Under the pieces are notes generated by a model. It was not told where the DNA came from. It did no database searches and saw nothing but the letters and a program-made list of their open reading frames with translations. Shown in pieces: positions 1-11,040 of a stretch of DNA of 64,000 bases; position 1 is the first letter of the stretch; every line of letters begins with the position of its first letter. Origin of the DNA: Schistocerca nitens. Lineage: Eukaryota > Arthropoda > Insecta > Orthoptera > Acrididae. The translations under genes and the position numbers were made by a program. The DNA lies in assembly GCF_023898315.1 (NCBI RefSeq), contig NC_064615.1, positions 731,893,450 through 731,957,449 of the forward strand, written 5' to 3'.

Positions 1-1000
1 AAGCAACAAGAATCCTGGGGATTTTGTGTTCAATTGCCACGCTTTTTTTCGTTACTTCTGCAACAGTGTTCTGACCTGTTTTGTGCACCATAGTGGCTCA
101 GTATCATCTTTTATTCATTTATTTGGTATAAATCTCTCAGCTGCCGTCGATACTATTTCTCTGAATTCGAGCCACATCTGGTCTACGCTTAAACAATTAG
201 TTTGGAAGGAGCGGAGAGGAAGACGTCTAGCGAATTTTGATCTGCTTCTTTAAATACATTTTGCGTTCACTTTTGGTGGCTTTGGATGTTGCGGTGCTCA
301 GTCTCGGCTCAAGCTTGAACGACCTTGTGGTCGTCAATCACTTTATCGCTCTGATGCACTCTGCTCGGTCAGGACTACTTGTTGCTATGAGGTCGATTAT
401 ATTTTCGCTACCATATACGCTTCGAGGAGGTTCCTCAACTAACTGCTCAAAATAATTTTCGGAGAAAATATTTGATACGATTTCTGACGATGTTTTATAC
501 CTGACGCCGGCTTTCCATGTGTCTTTTACACCAACATAACGACGGTACACAGAAATCACCACTAACTATAACTGTATGAGTGGGTTGTATTTTTGAGACG
601 ATAATCGATTTTTCTTTGAACAACATTTTTTTTCAGCACCGGATCAAGTTTCTCAGGAGGTCGGTAAATTAAACCAATTATTAATTTAATTTACTCTGGT
701 TGTCAAATATTCCCTATAAAACATTAATTCACAGGAAATAGCTACTTCAGTTTCGCTACAAAAATAAAGTACTTCCAGCTGCAATAAACACACCGTAACC
801 AACTGTATCGTATTTGATCTATCCTTTCTGAACACTTTTATGTCCTTTGTGAAAATTTCGTCTGAACTTACTTTTGGGTTTAGCCACCTTTCGTTACCTG
901 TATTTATTTGAGCTCCAACTCTTTCTGTTAGCGCCAGGGGCTATGACTCTTTCCCAAAAAAGCTACGACAGTTTACAATTACAGTAATCATTGTTGCTAT
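1..1000 (-). mobile_element. CR1/L2-like LINE, endonuclease part of ORF2 (decayed, runs off window)
   Basis: Read on the minus strand, the translation carries pieces of an apurinic-type LINE endonuclease, the enzyme that nicks target DNA to prime reverse transcription. FRKDRSN lies near 812-832 and SGDF, the GDFN-type motif, near 552-563. It continues into an endonuclease C-terminus (DLIATSSPDRAE, near 380) and linker toward position 1. Several frameshifts and stops show it is dead. The RT part, if present, lies outside the window. Assignment to the CR1/L2 group is inferred from similarity with the other LINE copies here. Confidence 0.7.
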
Positions 1001-1614
1001 GTCTACATTTGAGCTGTATTTATCCTACACCCTTTGAACTCCTTTCTGTGCTTTCGCCAGATCCTCTAACCTGAAAATGTTATTTAATAAAACTCACTTA
1101 CAAATCTAATCCCGTCCTCACAATCCCTATGGAACGACACGTAGGGGGTTGAAGTATATTCCTAGAATCATCACTTAAAGCCGGTTCCTGAAACTTAATA
1201 CGTAAGCTTTTTCGGGATAGTTTATCTTCAAGAGTCTGCCGGTTCAGTTTCTTTGGCAATTCTGTGACGCTTTTCTATGGCTGAATCAAACCTGTGACCA
1301 TTCGTGGTGCCTTTCTTTTTAGATGTTCAATGACCCTGTTATTCCTATTTAATATGGGTCCCACACACTTGAACATCATTCTAGAATGGGTCGCACGAGT
1401 AGTCTGTAAGCAATCTTCTTCTTAGAATGATTGCGTTTCCCAAACATTCTACCAATAAAACGAAGTCTTCTACCCTTGTTGCAGTCGGTCTGATCTGTGT
1501 TTTTCCCAACTACTTTCTACGGTGTTTCTTTCGAGGTATCTACGATAGGTTTTGGTTAAGAGAGGGGATAACTCAGCTGCACATTGAGTACATAATCTGA
1601 TAGGGATACCGTCA

Positions 1615-1814
1615 AGGCCGGCCGGAGTGGCCGTGCAGTTATAGGCGCTACAGTCTGGAGCCTAGCGACCGCTCCGGTTGCAGGTTCGAATCCTGCCTCG
1701 GGCATGGATGTGTGTGATGTCCTTAGGTTAGTTAGGTTTAATTAGTTCTAAGTTCTAGGCGACTGATGACCTCAGAAGTTAAGTCGCATAGTGCTCAGAG
1801 CCATTTGAACCATT
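1615..1814 (+). mobile_element. SINE family A, copy 1
   Basis: tRNA-derived SINE with a Pol III B box (GGTTCGAATCC) in the head and the family A tail ending in CCATTTGAACCATT. A 6-bp duplication CCGTCA flanks it (1609-1614 and 1815-1820). It splits the RT GPDGIP codons of a minus-strand LINE. The tail hairpin is GCGACT/AGTCGC instead of the usual GGGACT/AGTCCC, so both arms have changed while pairing is kept. Confidence 0.9.
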
Positions 1815-2353
1815 CCGTCAGGTCCTGGATCTTTGTTCAGTTTTAAGAAATTCAGCTGTTCCTGAACGACACTGTCAGTAATATTTATTCCATTCATCTT
1901 TCTGTGCAATGAGGATTAAATTGGGGCAATACTCCTGGGTTTTTCTTTGTAATGGAATATTTGAAAAGCGAGTTAAGCATTCGTACTTTTGCTTTGCTGT
2001 TCTCCTGTTTAGTTCCTCTTTCATCCACTAGTGACTGGACATTAACTTCGGTTTGACCAACAGCCTGTACATACGAAGAGAATTTGTTTGGGTTTTTTGA
2101 AAGATTATTTGACAATATTCTGCTACGGTAGTCACTGAAGGCTTCACGCATTGCTCTCTTGATAACCAAATGTATTTTGTGCAGCATCTCTCTACCTATG
2201 GTAGTATAGTTCGTTTTTCACTTACTATGCAGTAATCAGTGTTTATTTAGAAGTTTATTTGCACTGTTTGTATGCCATGGAAGGTCCCTCCCATCATGAA
2301 TGATCCTTCTGATCACAAATTATCCCGTGCATGAGCGTCTATTATTTTAAAAA

Positions 2354-2550
2354 ATGGTTCAAATGGCTCTGGGCACTATGGGACTTAACTTCTAAGGTCA
2401 TCAGTCCCCTAGAACTTAGAACTACTTAAACCTAACTAACCTAAGGACACCACACACATCCATGCCCGAGGCAGGATTCGAACCTGCGACCGTAGCGGTC
2501 GCGCGGTTCCAGACTGTAGCGCCTAGAACCGCTCGGCCACCCCGGCCGGC
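2354..2550 (-). mobile_element. SINE family A, copy 2
   Basis: Full-length minus-strand copy. The tail (AAATGGTTCAAATGG) is on the left and the CCGGCCGGC head end on the right. It interrupts a LINE endonuclease frame directly after the GGYFN motif. The flanking duplication is only imperfectly visible, suggesting an old insertion. Confidence 0.88.
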
Positions 2551-3330
2551 GGTCGTTGTATTGTTAAAGTATCCACCGACGATTACTATATGACTAGGGC
2601 ACTTATATAAAAGGGAACAGAGACTTTGTTTGAAGTTTTCGATTATATCAGAAGGTGATTTTGGCTCACTAGGTTTGAGTTTCTTGTCTGTTGCGACAAA
2701 TACACCACTCCCATTCCCCAGTAGCATGTTCCTTTGATATACGCTTAAGGTTTCCTCACTCACTGCTATCAAATGCAGGTTTTAATCAGTTTTCTATATC
2801 TCGTCTTACGTAAGATTCACTGCATTTCAGGAGTGCTTCAACTTCTGGCCCTTTGTAGCATGTGCTTCGATAGTTTATTACTATGATTTTAATACTCTCG
2901 CCTGTGGGGGGTGGGGGGGTGAATTCCTTTGGATGTTACACTAATACTTCCGTGTCCTCTACAGCCGTCGTTATCTGAAAAAAACCACCTGTCTGCACCT
3001 CCCACACAGTCAGCTACGTGGTAGCAACCTCTGATATATAGTGCACACGTGACTCATTTAGGGGGACCATAAAGTTCTCAGCTCTATGGTGCAAGTCCAG
3101 GAAGTCGCAACCTAGTTTGTAACAGAACGCTCGAATCTCTGGCTCAATTCCTCTACTGGACTGAGAACCAGAAATTTAGTAGCTCTACGTGATGTAATCA
3201 TCAGCGAGCGTCTTTCATATGAATGTACGTACGCGAAGAAATTTGTGCACTCCCTTCTCCGACAGATTTAGACCCTTACCAAGACTAGAGCCGGTGCTAC
3301 ACGATACCAACGTGACATGCCTGAGGGTGA

Positions 3331-3568
3331 ATAATTTTTTAGTGAATATTTTTTTTTTGCCTACTGCGCTTACTTTCCTGCGATTCGTCCGTTTCTCAGA
3401 TGTATGTCTACTGTTTTAGAGAACAAAATGTTAAAAATACGCATTGTTAAAACAAAGCTATACCACTGTGTTACAAATGACAGTGATATGCAAAATACAG
3501 AAAATTACGGGGAGCTGGACTGAGCAAGCAATTTAACACATTTTAAAATATGCTGCCCTGCACCCATC
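3331..3568. other. AT-rich spacer, continuous with 3793-4150
   Basis: No coding similarity recognised. Removing the SINE that follows rejoins this block to 3793-4150. The composite may be the 5' end of the neighbouring LINE, but I see no motif that proves it. Confidence 0.4.
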
Positions 3569-3581
3569 AACAGTAGAGAAA

Positions 3582-3779
3582 GCCGGCCGTGGTGGCCGAG
3601 CGGTTCTAGGCGCTTCAGTCTGGAACCGCGCGACCGCTACGGTCACAGGTTCGAATCCTGCCTCGGGCATGGATGTGTGTGATGTCCTTAGGTTAGTTAG
3701 GTTTAATTAGTTCTAAGTTCTAGGGGACTGATGACCATAGATGTTAAGTCCCATAGTGCTCAGAGCCATTTGAACTTTG
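3582..3779 (+). mobile_element. SINE family A, copy 3
   Basis: Full-length copy with a clear A-box region (TGGCCGAGCGGTT), B box GGTTCGAATCC and shared tail. A perfect 13-bp TSD AACAGTAGAGAAA lies at 3569-3581 and 3780-3792, evidence of recent LINE-mediated insertion. Confidence 0.95.
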
Positions 3780-4424
3780 AACAGTAGAGAAAACCAAACA
3801 AAAATGTAGAATGCTATCATGAACGAAATGCAGGAGGCTGGCTTGGTGCACTTGTGTAATATAACCAAACACTTAGCACCAGAACACCCAAAACAACAAG
3901 AATTGACATGATTACTGAGTGTTATCGAAAAAAGAATATTAACAAATATTTTGAAACATGCGGAAATTTATGTTTTAAAATGCGACTTCATACTAAACTG
4001 CATATATTAGTACAACAAAGATAAAAACGGGTATGAAGTAGGTACTAAAGCTGCGAAATAAGTAAGCTCTAAACTAGACATAGTTACGTACAAGTTTAAA
4101 ATAGGACGCTTCCTGCTGATTAGTTATAATTCGTAACAACTTCAGAAAGTAACCTGGACTCGTGGACCCACGCTAAGACCACTACTAGCAAGAGTGTTAC
4201 GTTGTCAGACGAGAGTACATGTGCAGGATTTACAGCGCAGACAGTTCTGCTATTGTGTGGTCAACTGGTGCATCATAGGGTGCGAGTGAAATGGCACAGC
4301 AAAGGGAAAAGTCGAAATGCGTGAGACAGTACGATTTTTGTGGAAGGAAACGTCTAAAAAACGTCTAAACTACGCTGCGATTCTGGTGATGTATGGACCA
4401 AATGGATTGTCTCGTCCAGCCGTA

Positions 4425-4790
4425 GTGTAACGGTGCCACCTATTAGACCAAGGCAGCACAGTCGTCGGTGGTGCTGATCGGGAATACCAATTCTTGCACC
4501 AAGAAATCTTTTCGGCAAGCTGACAAACATCTGGGCGTAAAGAGATTTTGCAACGATGAGGACGTTCACAGAGCAATTGTTCAATGGCCCCGTGACCCAC
4601 GAGCGGATTTCTGTTGTGGAGGAACTGAACGATTGGTAGAAGGATCGTTTTGCAGAGACTTGGTAACTATGTGCCAAAATAGCGTCGTGCATCTGTATCA
4701 CTTTGAAGTGTGGTGCAGCACCAATAAAAGTTTTTTGGAGTACCATAGTAACGTTTAACTTACATTCTGAAATCCTCATTTTCCCATACT
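4425..4790 (+). pseudogene. mariner-type transposase remnant (C-terminal)
   Basis: The plus strand reads KHLGVKRFCNDEDV, then QWPRDPRADF, and after a frameshift QRLGNYVPK. Mariner transposases end in a KxHLxGxxF block followed by a GDYVEK-like tail, so this looks like the C-terminal third of one. Frameshifts and absence of an upstream catalytic triad make it non-functional. No terminal inverted repeats were identified. Confidence 0.6.
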
Positions 4791-4944
4791 TGGGATGCTT
4801 TGCAGTGCAAAGACAGATTTACTACATCCACCGTGGATGACTAACTGGAAGCGTAATTCAAATTTGCGGATTACTTAGGTGTGATATGCACCCATCGCCT
4901 TTTGAATTTAATAATTTATTGGACAATTAACTCGTTCCCAGCCA

Positions 4945-5375
4945 CTGCAAGCTCACCATCAGATGGAGGTGTTACAGGAAAATTATTTTCTGGATCGTGT
5001 TCAGTTAGACACTAGGGTCATGGTGCTGAGGAAAGTGAGGGAAATTTAGGCGTAAGTTAACGAAATGCGTACGAAATAAAAGATAGTGGTGTTTTTGGAT
5101 AGTTTCATTACATGACATTTTGTTATTCGTGAGAAGTTCAACTAGGTACTGTGCAAGTAGCCAGCTTACTGACACACACATGAATTTCTCGTGGATATCA
5201 AGATCACATGTAACGTAAGTGTCATAAATATAACGATCTTTTTGTTTTGAACACATTTCATGTATTTATACGTAAATTTCCCTTATTTTCCCCAGCACCG
5301 CGACCCTAGAGTGAAACTGAACTTGGTACAGAAAATGATCTTACAACACCTCCATCTGATGATGAGTCTGCGGTC
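4945..5375. repeat. Long imperfect inverted repeat (foldback structure)
   Basis: The arm at about 4945-5080 is the reverse complement, with scattered mismatches, of about 5236-5375. Matching landmarks include GATGGAGGTGT against ACACCTCCATC and GAGGGAAATTTA against TAAATTTCCCTT. Weaker similarity continues toward a centre near 5155. It may be a MITE or two head-to-head copies of one repeat. No coding content. Confidence 0.65.
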
Positions 5376-6537
5376 GCTCGAAAATTAGTTGGTGGTGTAA
5401 CAAATCGTACTCAATTTGGCTGCGTATCACACCTACATAAACTGTAAACAAATGCACACATTGCATACAAGACGAGTCGGCCCTTGTGCACGTACCTGCG
5501 GCCGGGAGCTCCCGCATCAACTGTGCGGCCTGCCAGCCCGTGTCGGCGCGTGTGTCGTGACTGCGGCCCGTTTGCAACGTTCCTCACTCTGCCGTGATGG
5601 ATGCCTCTCTCCCACCATTACTGATCGAATGTTTTATTGTCGCACTAGCGGCGGGAACAGCTTGGAATACTGTCTAAGCACAAGTCGGGGGGAAAAAAGA
5701 GTGCAGAACTTTACGGCAAAAAATATCTGCTATAACAGCTACTAGAACGTAGCTTGTCGTCCGGCACATCAAACAGGGGAAGGCCTCAACGCGATTTGCG
5801 AATTTCATACTGCTTTCCCTCAACCTAGTGTGTAATGCTTCTAGCTTATTTTTACTATTCGATGAGAGTGAAGTGAGTTGGCTTTTTATTTGATGAGTCA
5901 GTCTTCACACTTGTAGACTGGATATTTTTTCAGACCGAAGTCTTTAACAGTCGATATTTCGCGTCACAGAAGTGTTTAGTACGAACATTGTGATTTTTGT
6001 GGTCAGTAGTATTGTCGTTGCCAGTGTAGCTTCCGAGAGTATTAAGTGAGAGAGTCTGGTGTTGGTCACGCTGCTGAGCGGTCTCGAAATACCTAGTGGA
6101 ATGCACAGATGCAAACGCAGAGGATGTTAATTTTTAGAAATACGGTGTTGTAAAGATTGATTTTAGAAGAGTGAAGATATTCAGGTGCGTTTGTCGCTGC
6201 ATTGTTTGCTCGCGCGTAGTTTATGATGAGTTTGAGAAACGTAAATTTTCGGTGCGATTTTCTTTAGTGATTCTGATCGGTTAGTTCGATTGTCGAGATG
6301 AGGTTAAGCCAAATTATGTGCTCACATAGCATGCACTCACCATTCCTTTACCATTTCATTGACTAATTCCGTGGCAGAGTAATATTTCTCACATAACAAG
6401 TGAATTTTGTACAGTAGTAGATAAAATTCAGTTTCATAATAGAGTTTTTTATTTTCTATATTATTCAGTAAGTTGAGTTTCTTCCACCGTCCCCTCACTG
6501 AAGTTTTATTTTATAATTGTGTGTCACCGCATTGAAC
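5376..6537. other. Unassigned stretch
   Basis: A GC-richer block (about 5470-5620) is followed by AT-rich sequence. Open frames are short and resemble nothing I know. No SINE, TIR or LTR features were seen. Confidence 0.4.
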
Positions 6538-6933
6538 TTAGCTGAACGCAGTTACTGAAACTAATAGTACGACGTGCCTAGCATAGTTGCTTTTCCTTCC
6601 TTTGCACTTGGGCAACGTGTTTTTAGATGATTTGCTGCTGCTCTCCAGTTTACTATTCACCACTTTCGAGCACTGCTGAGTTTCCATTGGCACTTTTGTA
6701 ACCTCTCGTCGCCAGTTTTCTAAAGGCCTTGTCTCTACTGCTGTGGAAGCCGACTTGCCACTATTGTTACGGTAGGCCGAGTTTGTGAGTTCGTGAAACG
6801 GCTTCTGGTGCAGTACACCGCTAAGACAATTGCTCCCTGCCACTATTACACAGCTATGCCCCAGGGTCAGGTAACAGCGCAGGAGAACGAAGGTTCTACA
6901 ACACTCCAACAAATCACTAACAGAGTCACACAA
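6538..6933 (-). pseudogene. Possible LINE ORF1 (gag-like) remnant
   Basis: An open frame of 131 codons on the minus strand is rich in Ser, Lys and Arg in its second half (SSSKSSKNTLPKCKGRKS). From memory this resembles the nucleic-acid-binding ORF1 segment of insect CR1-like LINEs. No zinc knuckle is visible and the similarity is weak. It could equally be chance open sequence. Confidence 0.3.
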
Positions 6934-7640
6934 ATGAGTTAAAAAGCTTTACTTATCTTTGTGACTTGTTCAATGATTAAGTCTACAGCACTAAATTTAC
7001 GCGAAAAACAGACCCTAAATGGCTACAGCCCGTTTAACATCACTGATACGACACAATAAGATTGTTTATAGCTAGGTATTGCATTTCAAAATTGTCATTA
7101 GTATCACTTCAGTTTAATTGCGATTTCATTCCTTTTATGACACATCCTTAATCTCACAGTCCAGCGTTCCACGTTCGCGTGTGTATCATTCAATGTTCGG
7201 AATTTTACTCAGTCAGATTGGGTTTGTAAATTTACAAGGCATTTTAAAAGAAGCATTTTGGGTATTTATTCCTTCAAAGTTCAGTCTGTAATTTTATGCA
7301 GGATTTTTACTCTGATAGTCCGTGTGTTAGTGTGATGGCACACATTGTAACACTGTTCACTGTACTGCATAATACAGGATTCCATAGGATAGCTTCTTTA
7401 GTATACAGTTTTAAGAACTCTAATTATTTGTAGTAAAAGGTAATATTAAAACAATTACACAATTTAATATGGATTTGGCGACTCTTTTAATCAAATAGCA
7501 TTGACGCAAGCACACCACTCGCATTGTTCAGTTGACAGAACGTTTACACTACAGTGCATACATACACGAAAGGTATGAATAGTAGACCTGTACCCAAAAC
7601 AAAACTAACAATCCAGTGTCAAACACTGCACGCTGTGTTT
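6934..7640. other. Unassigned AT-rich stretch
   Basis: No coding similarity, repeats or terminal structures recognised on either strand. Confidence 0.4.
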
Positions 7641-8640
7641 CTTTGCAGGACACAGGAACCAGTAGAGACCGGCGCCTTGGTTTAAGCAATGTGTCGTGAC
7701 TTCCGCAAGGCGTTCTAGAGAGGCGCAAAATGAACAAAATACGTGCGTACGTAATACCAGACCATTTTTATGATTGTATTGAAAAGGTTCTTGCAAATAC
7801 CTGTACAACATAGGACACTCTTAACGAAGAAATACGCAGTTGTAAAAGTAAGTTCGAGAGTTGCCCAAGGAAGTGTTATCGGGCCATTGTTTTTCACCGT
7901 ATATACATACGACTTAGTGAATAGCGTCGAAAGGTTTCCACAGGTAATAATGTAGGTATAGAGAAGGCAGGACACTAGAAAACTGTAGTGAAATACAGGA
8001 AGATCTGCAGAGGATCGACGTTTAGTGTAGGAACTGCCAAGTGATCCACAACATAAACAAATGAAACCGACTGCAGATTAAAAAAAGTCAAAACAGCCGT
8101 TATTGTATACTACACGATCGCCAAAGTCACTGCAAGCAGTCAAATTCATTAAACGCACAAGGAGGGATTTAAAGAGGAACGACCACGTTGAACTGCCGGC
8201 CGAAGTGGCCGTCCGGTTAAAGGCGCTGCAGCCTGGAACCGCGAGACCGCTACAGTCGCAGGTTCGAATCCTGCCTCGGGCATGGATGTTTGTGATGTCA
8301 TTAGGTTAGTTAGGTTTAACTAGTTCTAAGTTCTAGGGGACTAATGACCTCAGCAGTTGAGTCCCATAGTGCTCAGAACCATTTGAACCACGTTGAACTA
8401 AGTGAATGAAAGGGAAATGTCAGGCTGAGATTCATTGGAAGAATCCTAAGGAAGTGTAATCCATTGACGAAGGAAGTAGCTTACAAATAATCTCGCTCGA
8501 CCTGTACTGGAGAATTGCTCCTCAGTCTGAGACCCTTACCAGATGGGACTGATAGATGAAATATCGCAGATACAGAAGAACGGCGAGTTTGGTCGCATGT
8601 TCGGTTAGTAAGCACGAAAGCAGTGCCCTTTCCCACATCA
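7640..8640 (+). mobile_element. LINE reverse transcriptase fragment (decayed)
   Basis: Plus-strand pieces follow LINE RT order. DFRKAF (the catalytic Asp of RT motif A) is near 7697. VAQGSVIGPLFF (motif B, normally PQGSVLGPLLF) lies at about 7860-7900. A C-terminal piece resembling LRFIGRILRKCNPLTKE lies near 8430-8480. Stops and frameshifts are frequent and the FADD box is not recognisable. A SINE splits it at 8196. It matches the CR1/L2-like LINEs elsewhere in the window. Confidence 0.7.
8196..8386 (+). mobile_element. SINE family A, copy 4 (variant subfamily)
   Basis: A perfect 13-bp TSD ACCACGTTGAACT lies at 8183-8195 and 8387-8399, inside a LINE RT fragment. It shares with copy 11 the variant states GGTTAAAGGCGCTGCAG in the head, GGATGTTTGTG, TAACTAG and GACTAATGACC, so these two define a subfamily. 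Confidence 0.93.
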
Positions 8641-8654
8641 TAAGATGGCTTGCA

Positions 8655-8655
<1 letters not shown>

Positions 8656-8724
<69 letters not shown>
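8656..8724. repeat. (TA)n microsatellite, left of RTE-like RT
   Basis: About 69 bp of uninterrupted TA dinucleotide, abutting the 5' truncation point of the RT fragment. Confidence 0.99.
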
Positions 8725-8726
<2 letters not shown>

Positions 8727-9817
8727 AAGAAACGCTCACAAACACAACTTCTAAGATAAAATTCCTGGGTGAAATATCAGAGCCCTTCCTGATCAAAACC
8801 GGCGTCAGACAAGGTGACGGCTTGTCTCCACTCCTCTTCAACCTTGTCTTAGACAAAGTCATCCGAGAATGGGAAAAAGAACTGAAGAATCAAAATTACT
8901 GGAAGCCTATACAACTAGGAAGATCTAAAGATGGTATTAAAATTTCATGCTTGGCATTTGCAGATGACGTGGCCATTCTAGCAGAAAACGAGACCACAGC
9001 AATTAAACAGATAGACATTCTCAAAGAATGCGCCGAAAAAGTTGGGCTACAAATTTCCTTCCAAAAAACCAAATTCATCTGCTCAAAATTTGAAACTCAA
9101 AAACTGACTACAAAATATGGACAAATTGAGAGAGTTCCATTCTTTAAATACTTAGGCGAGGTCCTAGAACCCACAGGGGGAGAGAAAACTGCACAAAAAG
9201 TTCGACTGCAAAAACTGAAAAGAGCATACTGGAAAACCCACAACATCTACAATAAAAAGTGTCTCTCCATTCACTCAAAAATACGACACTACAATACAGT
9301 AATCAAGCCCGAAGCACTATATGCCAGCGAAACACTCACACTCCATAGAAAAGGCGACCTGGAAGAAATCCTGAAAGAGGAACGCAAAATTATCAGAAAG
9401 ATTCTTGGCCCAAAAAGAACTGAAGATGGATACAGGTTACAGTCTCGGAAAACTACTGAAAAATTATCTAACCTCGCCGCAGACATCCGGAAAAGAAGAC
9501 TAAAATTTTACGGTCATATCCACAGACTCCCAACACCCAGACTCTCCCACAAAATTTTAATATACATTGAAAAATTGAAAACCATACCCTGGATACAAGA
9601 AACCAAAACAGATCTAGCAAATGCACAAATAAATTCTTCAGAAGTTATAAACAGAAATGTATACAGGCAAAAAATCAATAGTTGGAAAGTACAACCCGAG
9701 AATGAAGTTTGCAAGAGACAGGGGACAAAATGGACAGAGGAAAGAAAGAGAATTCATGGGGAAAGAATGAGAGAAGTTTGGATAATTAAAAAATTGAATC
9801 GGAAAAGCTTTGCGTGA
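8725..9817 (+). CDS. Reverse transcriptase, C-terminal 360+ residues, open frame
   Basis: An uninterrupted frame runs from the (TA)n tract to TGA. Counting from an ATG at 8645, motif B (GVRQGDGLSPLLF) begins near residue 53 and the catalytic FADD box (AFADDVAIL) is at about 105-108. A VGLQISFQKTKF segment and a basic C-terminal tail (RRLKFYGHIHRLP) follow. The endonuclease and the first RT motifs are missing, so the copy cannot mobilise itself. The ATG upstream translates the microsatellite (IYIYIY) and is not a real start. Lack of stops over 360 codons suggests a young insertion. Confidence 0.85.
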
Positions 9818-9838
9818 TCCGTATGGGTCCAATCGCAC

Positions 9839-9841
<3 letters not shown>
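8725..9841 (+). mobile_element. RTE-like LINE, 5'-truncated
   Basis: A 3' half of an RTE-group non-LTR retrotransposon. It starts abruptly after (TA)n and ends about 23 bp after its stop codon, where a second (TA)n begins. A very short 3' UTR with a microsatellite tail is usual for the RTE group. The assignment rests on RT motifs and this structure. Confidence 0.7.

Positions 9842-9903
<62 letters not shown>
9842..9903. repeat. (TA)n microsatellite, right of RTE-like RT
   Basis: About 62 bp of TA dinucleotide directly after the RT 3' end. With the left tract it brackets the element. Confidence 0.99.
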
Positions 9904-9905
<2 letters not shown>

Positions 9906-9934
9906 CTGGTGCCCTAACCGTTGAGACGGCGTTT

Positions 9935-10090
9935 ACGAAGCGTAAATCACAGAAAGGGAAAGGAGCGTTAAATAAAGAATGGGATGAGGAGTTCGTTTTT
10001 GCAGAGAGAAAAGGCAAACCAATGTGCCTTTTGTGGTAAATGGCATTGTCATAGTTCAAGGGCAGTTACCTGAAATGCTTTCATGATACT
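9935..10090 (+). pseudogene. hAT-related BED zinc-finger fragment
   Basis: The plus-strand frame reads NKEWDEEFVFAERKGKPMCL and, after a stop, LKCFHDTD. Proteins of the ZBED/GTF2IRD2-like group, derived from hAT transposases, begin with such an EW..xYFF..xxGKxxCLxC...LKxHYxTKH finger. Here the second Cys and a His are lost and stops occur. No catalytic domain was found downstream. Confidence 0.55.
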
Positions 10091-10640
10091 GACTGTTGTG
10101 CCCTTGCCAATGGACACAAACGGAACTGGCGCGCTGAGACAGTTTCCGACTGGTGCCACAGATGCGCTTTGAAGTTCGCCACCAATGACAAGCACGACCC
10201 AGTCAGTTCCAGGGTTGCTAGGGTTCTTAGTGGAGATCGGCCTGCAAGACTTAGTCTATAAGTGGAGTCGTTTGTAGCCTTCGCGTAGGGACACGTGTAT
10301 ACTATAGTGACTGACAGTGTGGTGCCCAGGATGGACATAGTCTTGTTGACACTATATTCAATAACACATTCCTTGACGGGCAACTGCTTAGTTTTATGAG
10401 TCTGCAAGCGCATCCAACGAGTTGCTGTGCAACTAAAGTATTGCTGTGCGGTAAAGTGTATTTGTGTGTCGCTAATTTGTTTGCGCTCTCACAGTTCCTC
10501 CGTTCACCTCGGAGCACCTAAATCTAAAATGACGTGTGCGAGCCGTTCTACCTAGATGGCCCGACACACCACTATCTGCAGTGGCGTCAGTAAAGGCTCT
10601 GACGTTGATTCTCATTTCAGGTAAATTAAATTGACATCTC
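10091..10640. other. Unassigned stretch after the BED-finger fragment
   Basis: Moderate GC, short open frames only. It could be the decayed body of the hAT element, but no motif supports that. Confidence 0.35.
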
Positions 10641-10771
10641 CACATGAATCTATGCCACCTTGTTTGTACATAATGTGCAGTCCACTGTGGCATGCATGGC
10701 AGAGGGTGCTACATGTTAAAATTTCTAGCTGTTCCATTCACATATAGAATGCAGGAAGAATGATTTCTTAA

Positions 10772-10842
<71 letters not shown>

Positions 10843-11040
10843 AGTTATTCTAATCTTCTCTATGCTATTCCCATGGCAGCAACTTGTTGGCGGCTAAAGA
10901 CTATGTCTGGATTGTTCTCTTAATACTGATCATTGAAACTTTCGCAGAATAATTGGCATATGTCTTCAAGAGTCTGACAATTCAGGAATAGCAAAATTTC
11001 TGTGCTGTTCTCCCATGAGTCAGACAGCCATTAATAGAGG
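10640..11040 (-). mobile_element. LINE 3' end (minus strand) containing (TG)n
   Basis: GGCAGAGGGTGCTAC, TTCCATTCACATATAGAATG and, after the (TG)n tract, GTCTTCAAGAGTCTGACAATTCAG form the minus-strand 3' region of the CR1/L2-like LINE. The last motif parallels GTCTGCCGGTTCAG near 1236 in the first LINE copy. Only untranslated or extreme C-terminal sequence remains. Confidence 0.55.
10773..10838. repeat. (TG)n microsatellite
   Basis: About 66 bp of TG dinucleotide, apparently grown inside a LINE 3' UTR. Confidence 0.99.

Larger units (their letters stand above)
1090..3330 (-). mobile_element. CR1/L2-like LINE copy, internally deleted and split by two SINEs
   Basis: Minus-strand pieces appear in LINE order. 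Near 3,090-3,180 is a possible ORF1 esterase-like segment (EIRAFCYKLGCDFLDLHH). The endonuclease motif IVIVGGYFN is at about 2562-2590, a linker reads from 2187 to 1894, and the RT entry box KDPGPDGIP is at about 1836-1600. The sequence then jumps to the C-terminal VWDPY region near 1352-1366, so the RT catalytic core is missing. SINEs interrupt it at 1615 (inside the GPDGIP box) and at 2354 (inside the endonuclease). Stops and frameshifts are present. The esterase reading is family knowledge of CR1/L2 ORF1 and is tentative. Confidence 0.7.

Noticed and set aside
3595..3670. tRNA gene calls from A-box/B-box pairs in SINE heads
   Set aside because: Each is continuous with a SINE tail and enclosed by TSDs. 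Anticodon and acceptor stems do not fold as a functional tRNA.
4354..4779. 141-codon minus-strand frame
   Set aside because: Antisense to the mariner remnant, which has recognisable motifs on plus.
8556..8862. Short frames encoding IYIYIY
   Set aside because: They translate the (TA)n microsatellite.
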